Assembly (NCBI GenBank): GCA_903813345.2 | Contig: CAIIXF020000006.1 | Coordinates: 40,744,848 to 40,808,847, forward strand | Direction: 5' to 3' | Source: Owenia fusiformis | Taxonomy: Eukaryota > Annelida > Polychaeta > Sabellida > Oweniidae | DNA: 64,000 bases | Part shown: positions 37,091-47,292 of the stretch, piece by piece | Layout: each line of letters opens with the position of its first letter | Numbering within the stretch: the first letter of the stretch is position 1 | Made by a program: the position numbers and the translations under genes | The notes under the pieces: model-generated | What the model saw: only the letters and a program-made list of their open reading frames with translations | The model's database searches: none | Told to the model about the DNA's origin: nothing

Positions 37091-37272
37091 GTAACCAATC
37101 AGCACAAGTCTCCCTGAGTGTCTTATTGGACACTGAACTGTCGGGGATCAAAGAAGCTGGCACTTGGAAAGCTGAGCGAATCATTACATCAAAGCAAGCT
37201 GCAGAGATTAACGTATTGGGATACGACTCTAAAATATTGAATTTCTGTTCCAATAACTACCTTGGTCTTTTA
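37091..37272 (+). CDS. GCAT: GCAT exon: N-terminal region with NFCSNNYLGL motif
   Basis: Glycine C-acetyltransferase (2-amino-3-ketobutyrate CoA ligase) is a PLP enzyme of the alpha-oxoamine synthase family. It cleaves 2-amino-3-ketobutyrate from threonine with CoA to glycine and acetyl-CoA, normally in mitochondria. The exon, ATTTAG| to |GTAAGT, encodes ELSGIKEAGTWKAERIITSK, then ILNFCSNNYLGLL. This matches the family's start (GTWK-ERVITS... and the N-F-C-x-N-N-Y-L-G-L substrate-side motif). Phase is 2 bases in, 0 out. GCAT rather than ALAS or KBL-like serine palmitoyltransferase is favoured by GTWK-x-ER and by the later exons. Confidence 0.93.
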
Positions 37273-37764
37273 GTAAGTTCATAAAAGAATTATATGTATT
37301 CTTGCCTCTGTATAAATCCTCGGATTATCTAGAATGAATAAATTGAAATGTATTTGTAAAATTACATTTAAAGATCCAATATGCAAGTAAATGCAAGTAC
37401 TTGTCCATGTATATCCAATACATACCATTACCTGATCTTGAAGATGTGAAGTATAAAATCATTTCCCCCTGACTGAAATAAAAAGAAATAAAAATATTTT
37501 ATTGTAAACCATAATTTTTTGCCTCAGAAACTCACCATATAACTTTTGAAATGTGAACATTAGCAGCTTCGAGCTCCAGGATCAGTGACATTTGGCATGC
37601 TCAAAGTCACAATCCTTTTGAGTACACCCCATAGATAGAAATCTGGGGGGGGGGTTCAAGTCAGTTGTGTGTGGGACCCACTCAGGGTCACATCTTTTAC
37701 TGATTGGGTTATCCTCTTGTGGCAATGGGGACGTTTTGGTGACATAAGGAATGTGTGGGGGCAT

Positions 37765-38314
37765 CGCTCTTTACAATCACCCGACTTGAACCCTTCAGAT
37801 TTTTTTCTTTGAAATTATATGAAGAACAATGTCTTTTAAAACCACACCCAGACAATCCGAGACTAGCGACCAGTAGTTACTGCAAAACTCCAAAGATATC
37901 CAAAGAAAAGAATGTGTCCTCCTAATTGATAACTTCTTGCACCGCATTTAGGAGTGACTGAAACATCAATGAAAAAACACAATGAGCACACGCGTCTCGA
38001 ACTTGCAGCCTCGTGGTTACGGCGCCCAATCGCCTAGCCTGAACGTGCTGGCGCTCAAGCTCTCTCGGCCAACTCGACAGCCCCAAAAAAGTTTGTTTGT
38101 TAGTCGATCTGACTAGAGGCAGCTGATGTTAACGCTCGAACACAGTGTTAGTCAAATCGAACATATGTTTTGTAAGGCCATAAAAACGGACCATTTAGAT
38201 GCCAGAAATGATACTTTCAGAACTTGGCTGTTATCGTCTAAGCTTCAGATCATATGAGGGAAAAATAAAAGGTGTATCACTATTATTTATAATTTTATTC
38301 ATTGGGTCACCCTG
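37765..38314 (+). pseudogene. Mariner-type transposase C-terminal remnant with right terminus
   Basis: SPDLNPSDFF (third catalytic Asp block) is encoded near 37776-37806. Degraded C-terminal sequence follows, and at 38301-38314 GGGTCACCCTGTA resembles a mariner right end. No matching left end was found in this intron, so the copy is truncated. A tRNA-derived sequence interrupts it. Confidence 0.5.
37985..38078 (-). ncRNA. tRNA-derived SINE head or tRNA pseudogene
   Basis: On the minus strand GAGTTGGCCGAGAGAGC resembles a box A of Leu/Ser-type tRNA and GCAAGTTCGAGAC a box B, ~60 bases apart with a long variable part. No clean cloverleaf or CCA-adjacent acceptor stem. It lies inside the mariner remnant, in line with a SINE insertion. 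Confidence 0.5.
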
Positions 38315-38397
38315 TAGTATTGACAGAAATGGCCACATCCTCCTGAATATATTTTTCAAATAATTTTATAATATATGTTATTTGTTTACGCTTCTAG

Positions 38398-38487
38398 AAT
38401 CACCCTGAAGTGATTGCTGCTGTCAAGGCTTCTCTAGACACACATGGTGCAGGACTTAGTTCAACCAGGTACATAAGTGGAACGCAA
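38398..38487 (+). CDS. GCAT: GCAT exon: HPEVI…GAGLSSTRYISGTQ
   Basis: CTTCTAG| to |GTGAGT, 90 bp, phase 0 to 0. Encodes NHPEVIAAVKASLDTHGAGL, then SSTRYISGTQ. The H-P-x-V-I helix and G-x-G-x-S-S-x-R-x-I-x-G-T loop are hallmarks of alpha-oxoamine synthases; the G-S-R loop contributes to substrate binding. It joins the preceding exon without gap relative to the family. The intron after it is 13.3 kb and almost entirely filled by a nested transposon stack. Confidence 0.95.
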
Positions 38488-39139
38488 GTGAGTAACACCA
38501 GATTTTACTTGTTCAATGCTTCCATATAAAGTTTTAATTTTAACATAAGTGGAAAATTTTGTCTTGTTTCAAAATGATGGTCATTCCCACGTAAGTCCAC
38601 TACCCATACCCATGTATATGGTGCTATGAATTAATTCCCTCGCTAGACCCCCAATTAATCTTTCAGCAAGTCATTATCAATCAAAATTTCTACAATTATC
38701 TACAATGCATAATTAGTAATGATCAGTTCAAAAGTGGAATTAAATTAAATTAAACTGAAATTGAATGTGAATTTAACACAGTAACTTTTGTATAACCAAA
38801 CACCTGGCTAATTCATACATCTCCCAATCTGAACACCTTTTCGATCACATTTGTCCATCAATTGACTCTCATGTTTTAGCCAGCTCAATGACGTTTAGAT
38901 TAGGTTTTATTTAAATCGTTCCTTTGACCGTTTCCTTTCGTTCAAATGTAACTCATAACATAAATAGGAGCCCGGACAGAATTGTTCAATGGTCATATAA
39001 TAATACGCCTATAATATTAATAGATTAAGAGATTTTCCTTAGATATTTTCTTTGTATGTCAGAATTTTGCCCCGCTCTAGGCTTTAAGCAACTGTTTGCT
39101 AATTTACCATGAAAAAATCTATTAATGAAAATGATTCGA

Positions 39140-39945
39140 TGATTCAATGGAAAACGATATCCCATTTACTCTGTTGCAGATAGGACATGTTCCACCATAA
39201 ATGTCATTTATCTGGTAACTTGTAAAAGGTGTAGTTTTAAGTATGTGGGTAAAACTGAAGACCGTCTTCATGTCCGTATGAATGGTCACAGGTCTAACAT
39301 CCGTAACAGAAATAAATTAGTCTGTGAACATTTTAATGGGAATGGACATTCCCAATCTGATTTTTCTATCCAAATAATCAACAAAATCTTTCCAATTCAA
39401 GGTGAAACCGATCATGATTTTCGAACTAGAATTTTATCTTAGAACAATTTTGGATGTTACAATCGGGCACTGTTCACCCCTATGGCCTAAATGACGATGT
39501 CGAAGGTCTGGGTAATGTCACAAAAACTTATAATAACATTAATGTTGCCAGTAATTTTAACCGACAAACAAATACTCCCAGATCCCGTGGACGGAGAATC
39601 AAAGATCGTATCGGTAGACGTAATATGCACACTGAAGTTGATATAGACAGACTAATTGACGTTTTTAATGACCCAAATAAGTCCTTGCACTATTTGAGTA
39701 CTTTGATTTTTTCCTTGCCCCATTCAAGACTACATCAAATACTTGAAAATTCTAAAAAAGCCTTTTCAGAAAACAAAATTCCTCAACAATTGCATTGTAT
39801 TATTGTTAACCTGGGAACTAGGAAGATATATTCAACTTTTACATCCAAAGAAACTAAACCTAAAAGGTTTATGAAAATATGTTTTCATAATAAAGGTATC
39901 GAACATATTAACTTATCCAGAGTGTTACATGACAAGAATGTAACT
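39140..39945 (+). pseudogene. GIY-YIG endonuclease and linker of the Penelope-like element
   Basis: VIYLVTCKRCSFKYVGKTED at ~39203-39262 is a GIY-YIG motif (I-Y, then Y-V-G) with a Cys-x2-Cys pair inserted. It is followed by RMNGHRSNIRNRN (conserved Arg and His region) and HFNGNGH. A stop and frameshift near 39440 separate it from the segment GTVHPYGLND, standard after these endonucleases. The linker then continues in one open frame (39454 to 39945) until the 522-bp MITE. Confidence 0.85.
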
Positions 39946-39946
39946 A

Positions 39947-40468
39947 CAGGGCGTCCACAAAAAAGTATACCCAACTTCAAAGCCAGGATACTAGAATTCT
40001 GAGCAATTTTTTAAAGATTTAAAGGCTGCAGTATAAGGCCTAGTTTATTCTCCATCAAATGGTACTTAGATCATTATGTAACTGTCATGGATGACTGAGC
40101 AATCAAGACTTGTTGGCTCTACTGCTAAGATGTCAGTTGAACCATGTTTGCAGACCTATTTTAGAGTAAGTAAGCTTTTCGCCAAATCTTTTTTATTTAT
40201 AAGAGAGCTACTCAGCCCCCAATCCAGTTCATTATGAAAGTCCTGTCATCTAACATAATGAAACAGAAAAAGTATACTAAGGCAATTAAACATTGATTGC
40301 CACACAGGAAGATAACTTGGCACAGTGCTAATTTTACCCCCTATCAGAATGGTCATAATTACCCAGTCATACATCATAGTTACATAATGATCTAGGTAAC
40401 ATTTAGTGGAGGACAAATAAGGCTTTTTGCTGTTACCTTTGGATATACCTTTTTTTGTGGACGCCCTG
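39947..40468. mobile_element. 522-bp mariner-type MITE in the Penelope-like element
   Basis: Ends CAGGGCGTCCACAAAAAAGT and its inverse; TA duplication at 39945-39946 and 40469-40470. Taking out the insert plus one TA brings the linker reading frame (…NVT / KIPAYFEY…) back into register, which fixes the borders. No coding content. Confidence 0.92.
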
Positions 40469-40470
40469 TA

Positions 40471-40679
40471 GTAAGATACCTGCTTATTTTGAATATCAAG
40501 AGGTTCCACCAATATCATATAAATACACTAATACAATCGCTAGGAAATTGTTTAATTACAACAAAACTGTATCAGATTTTGACCACTCTGACTTTGATGA
40601 AATGATTTATAATTGTGAAGATTCCCATTTTAAGTATGAGCCCCATAAGCCTGTCTTAACAGGTAACTTAGATATGATA
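40471..40679 (+). pseudogene. Penelope-like element linker, second segment
   Basis: Encodes EYQEVPPISYKYTNTIARKL then FNYNK and a region ending LTGNLDMI, a conserved block between endonuclease and RT in this group. It is interrupted at 40679 by the next insertion and continues in frame at 45687 (ISDSKLRN). Confidence 0.8.
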
Positions 40680-40837
40680 GAGAGGTTAACCTACACGTAT
40701 AAATGCAAACCGTGAACCTGAACGCGTAAGTCCACGCTCAAGGAAACGTTTAAGAAGATTTTCAGTTAAGCTACACGTCTGAAACCATGTCAGTTGACGT
40801 GGAGCTATATTTATGTGGTGACTGTGTCTAAAGGTCA

Positions 40838-40921
40838 TGCCTTTATGGTGTAATGGATAGCACTTCGGCAATCTAGCACTTCACGTATGTTCGTTAGGCC
40901 TGGGTTCGAATCTAGTCGCAA
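40838..40921 (+). ncRNA. tRNA-like segment (SINE or tRNA pseudogene)
   Basis: TATGGTGTAATGGATAGCAC is a good A box and GGTTCGAATC a canonical B box; AATAAAACATTTTG follows. The spacing (~55 bp) suggests an expanded variable region or an insertion near the anticodon arm, and arms do not pair cleanly, so I do not call a functional tRNA or an anticodon. Confidence 0.5.
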
Positions 40922-40969
40922 TAAAACATTTTGTTTTTTATTTTTGCTTTATTTCATATTCAACCACAA

Positions 40970-41270
40970 TTGAAGGGTCTAGTGCACTTCCATTATGGAT
41001 TCCCCATGAACAAAATGAATCATTTTTAACTGTAACATAAAGAATACAATGTCACATAATACTTTGGAAAATATGTAAGCGTTTGGACCCACATCGGCTG
41101 AGGTTGAGCTCATTAAGTTCAGCAAGGGTGTATTGACTTGACATTGGATGTGTTCTATTGACTTAACATGTGAATATCATCAGATTCCGATGGAGACCAT
41201 TGGTTTATATTGATTTTCACAAAAATACCTAAAATACACTATGACCTGAATCGATTGCAAATAACGCAGA
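40970..41270. repeat. Dispersed repeat, copy 1 (partner 63505-63790)
   Basis: Shared blocks in the same orientation include TGTAACATnAAGAATA, ACTnTTTGGAAAATAT and ACACTATGACCTGAA(C/T)CGATTGC. Diverged, with small indels. No coding sequence. Confidence 0.75.
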
Positions 41271-41833
41271 TGCGAGTAGGTAGTTACCAGATTCACCACC
41301 AGATGGCTCGTTCGGGTCAGATAGCATGGCGGGTATAGTAGAAAGTTCACTTCAACTTAAATTACATCTATTTGTGTGGTTCAATTTTCATATAACCATT
41401 ATCTATCTAATAGTTATGCAAATTAAAGTATGTCCAGTAAAAGAAAATATAATCTGTCCAATACAAGATAAGATAATTTATTTTTTGTGATTTTGTAACA
41501 TGGGGTCTATGGGGAATCAACCCGAACAAGAAGTCACATTTTCAAAAAAATTAAATTTTCAAAGTTGATAGACATATTTCTAGATGTGCTTTTACATGCA
41601 GATTTCAAATATGACATCACTTTGACTGGATTTTGAATATTTAATAAGTGGCCCATTCAGTGCTGAATATAGGTCAACAAGATACTAGTGTACATATAAA
41701 TGTAATAATAAAAGCAGTATATTTATTTTGAAAAATCAGATGAATTTATTTTTGTTCATGGGGAGATCATAATGGAGGGCGCACTAAATCCTTTCTTGCC
41801 CTGGTTGTCATTTCATTTCGTTTAGTATACATA

Positions 41834-42920
41834 CGAGGGGTGATCAATAAGTAATGGACGCTTTTTTACACAGATACTTTTTATTGACAAATCCCTTTGA
41901 TTTTCCTACCAGTGATACATCATTCAATTATCTATCAATTCTGAAGATTTGAAGACAAGATATATAATACATATTGATATATCCTTATTTCCGTGAAGGA
42001 GGTACAGGTACCCCGGGACCGACATTTACGTCACATATTTAGATTTTAGCCAGTTTGGTAAATTTCAGTTAGATTTGAACGTTTTAAATGCAACAAGTGT
42101 TGTGTTGTTTAAATTTTTTGCTGCCTGGTAACACATAAACAGAAAGTATTGTAATGTCAGAGTGTTGTATGGAAGGGGTTTGCAGGTCAATTCGAGAAAG
42201 CATTCAGTGGAAGAAAGGGGTGGTGAGAGAAGGGAACACCCTACTCCATATGGACAATGCACCTGCCCACAGATCTCAAAATGTTCAGAAAACAATATCC
42301 CTGGACCTCAAAGTTGAGCCCTTGGCCAAGGCACCATATTGTCCAGATCTGCTCACATGTGACTTGTTTATTTCTATACTACTTATTTCTATAGAGAAAG
42401 GACGCAGGTTTATTGACATTGATGAAATAAAACAACCCGTGCAACTGCATCTTGCTACCATGTCAGAGAATGGATTCAGCCTTGTCTCACAATCCTGAGT
42501 GAAGAGGATGAGAAATTGTGTACATGTAGCACTTGATGGAAACTATTTAGAGGGCCCTGTGGAATGAATGTGGCATGAATACCACATAGTGATGATAAAA
42601 TATTCAAAATCAACTATGGCATAACAAAATGGGGTAATTCATGACCATAATGGTTTGTTTTGTTCAGCCTGCATTCAACTGCATTGCATGCTAAATAATC
42701 TAAAATAGCTTCAGAATATGTGACGTAAATGTCGGTCCCGGGGTACCTGTACCTCCTTCACGGAAATAAAGATATATCAACATGTAATATATATATTGTC
42801 TTCAAATATTCAGAGTTGATAGATAATTGAATGTTGTATCACTGGTAAAAAAATCGAAGGGATTGGTCTATAAAAAGCATCTGTGTAAAAAAGCGTCCAT
42901 TACTTATTGATCACCCCTCG
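41834..42920 (+). mobile_element. 1087-bp mariner-like element, twin copy 1
   Basis: Termini CGAGGGGTGATCAATAAGTA and inverse, TA at 41832-41833 and 42921-42922. Inverted similarity reaches ~230 bp inward, including GGTACAGGTACCCCGGGACC and its partner at ~42735. The core encodes a C-terminal transposase fragment, LLHMDNAPAHRSQNVQKTIS (second catalytic Asp), followed by APYCPDLLTCDLF, a worn version of the YSPDLAPCDFF block. An N-terminal domain is missing. Essentially identical to 43629-44715. Confidence 0.92.
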
Positions 42921-43628
42921 TATTTTACTAAGCCCCGGGCATCAAATAGGTCTTGCCAATTTATATTGTATCGAATGAACAAACGATCACATTTGAAGTT
43001 ACCCATTAAAATGTATTCTAATTTCCAATTAAGGATTGGGGTTTACCAATATAACAAGTAAGATTGTCTGTATCAAATATGGGCTCCAGGGCCATCCTAG
43101 AACATAGCTAAAATCAATCACGTAGTGAGGGACGTGTAATCACTCATCTCCACGTAAAAACCTGTACTTTTCACGCCTACCTGTAGAAAGTAGACTAATC
43201 TGACGTCATTTTCCTGCACGCGCATAGAAGTACACGTTCACTTCAAACTTCACTTATTTTAACCTGGATAAAAAGACTATATGACAATGAAAATGATCAA
43301 AAATGGAAAGCAATTATGAGTTTTTATTTGAGTAAAATGGGACATTCTAAAAACTTGTTCAAGTACAATTGTGAATATAAAGACTTAAAAGTAAACAAAA
43401 ATATTCCAACATTTTACTCGTTCTTATCCAAATCATGGCTGAACAATAAAACAGTAAATATCACTAAAAACATTTTTACTAATGATTACTTATGGAATAA
43501 CAGGAGTATATGTTGAGTATATATATGAGTATAAACAATTACACTTTAAATCATGGGAAAATGCTGGAATAAAATTAATCTCAGATGTGATTGATAAAAG
43601 TACAGGAAAAATAAAAAATGCAGATGTA

Positions 43629-44715
43629 CGAGGGGTGATCAATAAGTAATGGACGCTTTTTTACACAGATACTTTTTATTGACAAATCCCTTTGATTTTC
43701 CTACCAGTGATACATCATTCAATTATCTATCAATTCTGAAGATTTGAAGACAAGATATATAATACATATTGATATATCCTTATTTCCGTGAAGGAGGTAC
43801 AGGTACCCCGGGACCGACATTTACGTCACATATTTAGATTTTAGCCAGTTTGGTAAATTTCAGTTAGATTTGAACGTTTTAAATGCAACAAGTGTTGTGT
43901 TGTTTAAATTTTTTGCTGCCTGGTAACACATAAACAGAAAGTATTGTAATGTCAGAGTGTTGTATGGAAGGGGTTTGCAGGTCAATTCGAGAAAGCATTC
44001 AGTGGAAGAAAGGGGTGGTGAGAGAAGGGAACACCCTACTCCATATGGACAATGCACCTGCCCACAGATCTCAAAATGTTCAGAAAACAATATCCCTGGA
44101 CCTCAAAGTTGAGCCCTTGGCCAAGGCACCATATTGTCCAGATCTGCTCACATGTGACTTGTTTATTTCTATACTACTTATTTCTATAGAGAAAGGACGC
44201 AGGTTTATTGACATTGATGAAATAAAACAACCCGTGCAACTGCATCTTGCTACCATGTCAGAGAATGGATTCAGCCTTGTCTCACAATCCTGAGTGAAGA
44301 GGATGAGAAATTGTGTACATGTAGCACTTGATGGAAACTATTTAGAGGGCCCTGTGGAATGAATGTGGCATGAATACCACATAGTGATGATAAAATATTC
44401 AAAATCAACTATGGCATAACAAAATGGGGTAATTCATGACCATAATGGTTTGTTTTGTTCAGCCTGCATTCAACTGCATTGCATGCTAAATAATCTAAAA
44501 TAGCTTCAGAATATGTGACGTAAATGTCGGTCCCGGGGTACCTGTACCTCCTTCACGGAAATAAAGATATATCAACATATAATATATATATTGTCTTCAA
44601 ATATTCAGAGTTGATAGATAATTGAATGTTGTATCACTGGTAAAAAAATCGAAGGGATTGGTCTATAAAAAGCATCTGTGTAAAAAAGCGTCCATTACTT
44701 ATTGATCACCCCTCG
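43629..44715 (+). mobile_element. 1087-bp mariner-like element, twin copy 2, inside the LINE
   Basis: Same length as 41834-42920. The only difference I noticed is CATGTAATAT there versus CATATAATAT here (near 44580). TA duplication at 43627-43628 and 44716-44717. It splits the LINE coding remnant. Near-identity between copies shows recent mobilisation or local copying. Confidence 0.93.
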
Positions 44716-45388
44716 TATTAAAGGAAAAAATTGGGAGAAACCCTAACTTTTTCATTGAATACAATATGCTCCGACAAAGTCTTATAAGAGTGATTGTAAA
44801 ACAAGATGATGATAACACTAAAACTACATTCAATGAAATTGATGTAAATAAAGCAAATGCTCAAATGATCAGAAAATCTTTATTAAAACGTAAATTGGAA
44901 ACTCCAATCAGTGAAAGAGGCTGGAATGATTCATATAATCAGTTGTGTTGGAGAGACGTTTGGTTAATGTTCGAAATATAAAAGAACCAATGTTAAAGTC
45001 ACTTCAATTTAAAATATTGCACAGAATATATCCAACTAAAGTGATGATGAACTTTGTAATTTCTGTGCCTGTAAGGATACATATGAGCATTTCTTTATAG
45101 AATGTAGAAAAATAAAACGAGTCTGGGAAATAATAGATAACACATGCTTCCTCAAATTGAAAAGAAAGATAGAATTTAAGCACGATATTATTTTTGGATA
45201 TAAGGACGAGGACAAAACGGTTGAAAGGAAAATTAATCTTATGTTAATGGTTGGAAAACATGTGATAAGCAAATACAAATGTGGTCTATATAGTTACAAT
45301 GTTGAATGTATGTTAGAACATGAGATGAGACTAAGAAACTTGTAATATTGTAAAGTGTTATAATGATTGTATGATTGATATTGACTTA

Positions 45389-45390
<2 letters not shown>

Positions 45391-45436
<46 letters not shown>
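45391..45436. repeat. (AT)n microsatellite
   Basis: About 23 AT units in the 3' end of the LINE. Confidence 0.95.
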
Positions 45437-45439
<3 letters not shown>

Positions 45440-45686
45440 GTAATATGAATATGTAATGATACTGATGAAATAATAATAAAAAAAGAAAAAAAAGAAAAAA
45501 AAGAAGTACACGTTCATGCTTTGTTGAATACGCGTCTGTAAATTGCACGAATATGATAATCTCATGTAAAAACCTGTAAACTTCACGCTGGCTCAAAGGA
45601 AATAAACAAATCTGACGTCATTTATCTGCGCGCGCATTGAAGTTCACGTTCAAGTTTTGTTTAATACGTGTAGCTTAACCTCTCTA

Positions 45687-47292
45687 ATATCTGATAGTAA
45701 ACTTAGAAATTTAATTTCGTGAATCCAATTCGATTTTATGGCGTTATGATAAAAATCATTTTTGAAGCAGTTGAAAAATATGCTCGAGAAAAAGCTGGTT
45801 GAAAAAGGAGCATGCTGATAAATCTGCATTAGATGAATGGGTATTTAAAATTAAGGATATCGTGAATAGAAGAATAATGAAACTTAAAAGTCAAAATATT
45901 AAAAGTACCAGTAAAGTTTTAGATGATCCAAAAGTTATTGGATATTTGGAAGAATTCCATAAAAAGTTTGTATTGGTCCCTGCAGGCAAAGCTGCTAATA
46001 ATGTAATAGTGATTTGTAAAAAGTTCTATTTGTCTATAATCATGGCTGAACTAGGTATTTCAAGTCAAAATGTTGTAAATAAGACATATGTTAAGGTTAA
46101 TTCTAATGAAAGGGAAATAGTTAAGAACCATCTAAATTTTTTGAATAATTATAAGATTAAACCAACAGAGAAACAGGAACATTTTCCCAAAATTTACTGA
46201 ACACCAAAGCTACATAACGCCCCATATAAAGCTAGATTTATTGCTGGGTCTAGAGTCTGTTCCACTAAAAAGGTTTCTTGACTATTGACAAGGTGTCTTC
46301 AAGCTGTTAAAAATAATAGGGAGACTTATTGTAAGGCTAGAAAATCAGGGCTTAACCATATGTGTATTCTTAAAAATTCCAAAGATCTTTTATCAAAATT
46401 TAATGACCCGATTTATTCAAAAGTTAAATGTATTTCAACGTGGGATTTTTCTACACTTTACACATCAATTCCTCATGACAAGTTAAAAGATGAAATATTT
46501 GGAATCATTAAAAAGACAATGACTGGTAGTAAATTTAAATATGTTAACTGTAATTCAAATAGGGCTTTCTTTTCTAACAATATGATATGTGAACAATATG
46601 ATAAGTATATTTCTCACTGCAGTACAATTCTGTGAGGTGTTAGGCTTTCTTATTGATAATATATTTGTTAAGTTTGGAAATACATTTTTACGTCCGAATG
46701 TAGGTATACCAATGGGTACAGATTGTGCTCCTCTTTTAGCAGACCTTTTCAATCCTCGTATGAGTATAAATTTTTACAAAGGGTGATGAAAGATAAAAAT
46801 AAATTTCATATTGCAAAGTTATTTAACAAGACAGATCGATATATTGATGACTTGTTAAGTTTAAACAACCCAAAATTTAAAGACTTTGTAGGTGAGATAT
46901 ATCCTACTTAGCTAGAATTGAAAAGGACTAATGGATCTGATATGAGTGCACCTTATCTTGATCTTCCTATTAACATTGAACGAGACAACAGTATATATTG
47001 TAAATTATATGACAAAAGAGATGACTTTAATTTTGACATTGTTAATTTTCCACATTTGGATAGCAATATCCCACTAAACCCAGCATATGGGGTTATGTAT
47101 CCCAGCTTATTAGATATAGCAGGGCGTGTTCAAAATATCTAGATTTCAAATCACCACCAAATCAAAACCATATTTTAGTGATCAAGCTGTTAGGTCAAGG
47201 TTATACTTGTAATAAACTTATGAAATCCTTTTTTGACTTTGCTGAAAAGTACAAGTCATTAATTTCGAAAAGAGCACGTAAGGTATGGCAAG
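45687..47292 (+). pseudogene. Penelope-type reverse transcriptase, decayed
   Basis: In order: ALDEWVFKIKDIVNRRI (45830), KFVLVPAGKAANNVIVICKK (~45965), KCISTWDFSTLYTSIPHDKL (RT motif with the D-F-x-x-x-Y-T pattern, ~46430), GIPMGTDCAPLLADLF (~46705) and YIDDLLSLNNP (the Y-x-D-D catalytic box, ~46840). ISTWD and YIDD keep the metal-binding aspartates. Stops and frameshifts occur near 46200, 46280, 46635, 46785 and 46911. Continuous in design with the endonuclease segment at 39140. Confidence 0.88.

Larger units (their letters stand above)
43241..45502 (+). mobile_element. L1/Tx1-type LINE 3' end with 14-bp target duplication
   Basis: GAAGTACACGTTCA occurs at 43227-43240 and 45503-45516, flanking the insert. 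The insert encodes the C-terminal part of an L1-type ORF2: IPTFYSFLSKSW and NDYLWNNRS, then after the mariner insertion ERGWNDSYNQLCWRDVW and a Cys-His segment with CNFCACKDTYEHFF and VWEIIDNTC. The 3' end has an AT microsatellite and A-rich GAAAAAA tail. Only the 3' ~1.2 kb of the LINE is present (5' truncation), as expected for target-primed reverse transcription. Confidence 0.9.
40680..45684. mobile_element. 5-kb TA-flanked element with GAGAGGTTAA termini
   Basis: The left end GAGAGGTTAACCTACACGTAT and the right end (inverse of GAGAGGTTAAGCTACACGTAT) are inverted. TA lies on both sides (40678-40679, 45685-45686), and removal rejoins the Penelope reading frame (…LDMI / ISDSKLR…). Subterminal direct repeats (43130-43240 and 45555-45665) share CTGTA…TTCACGC, AATCTGACGTCATTT and CGCGCATnGAAGTnCACGTT. 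No transposase was found. It contains a tRNA-like segment, two mariner-like copies and a LINE. Confidence 0.75.

Noticed and set aside
40838-40921. Functional tRNA gene
   Set aside because: A and B boxes are good but spacing and arms do not fold to a cloverleaf; listed only as tRNA-like.
42065-42295. Minus-strand frame repeated at 43860-44090
   Set aside because: Identical in both twin transposons because it is antisense to the transposase stub; no domain.
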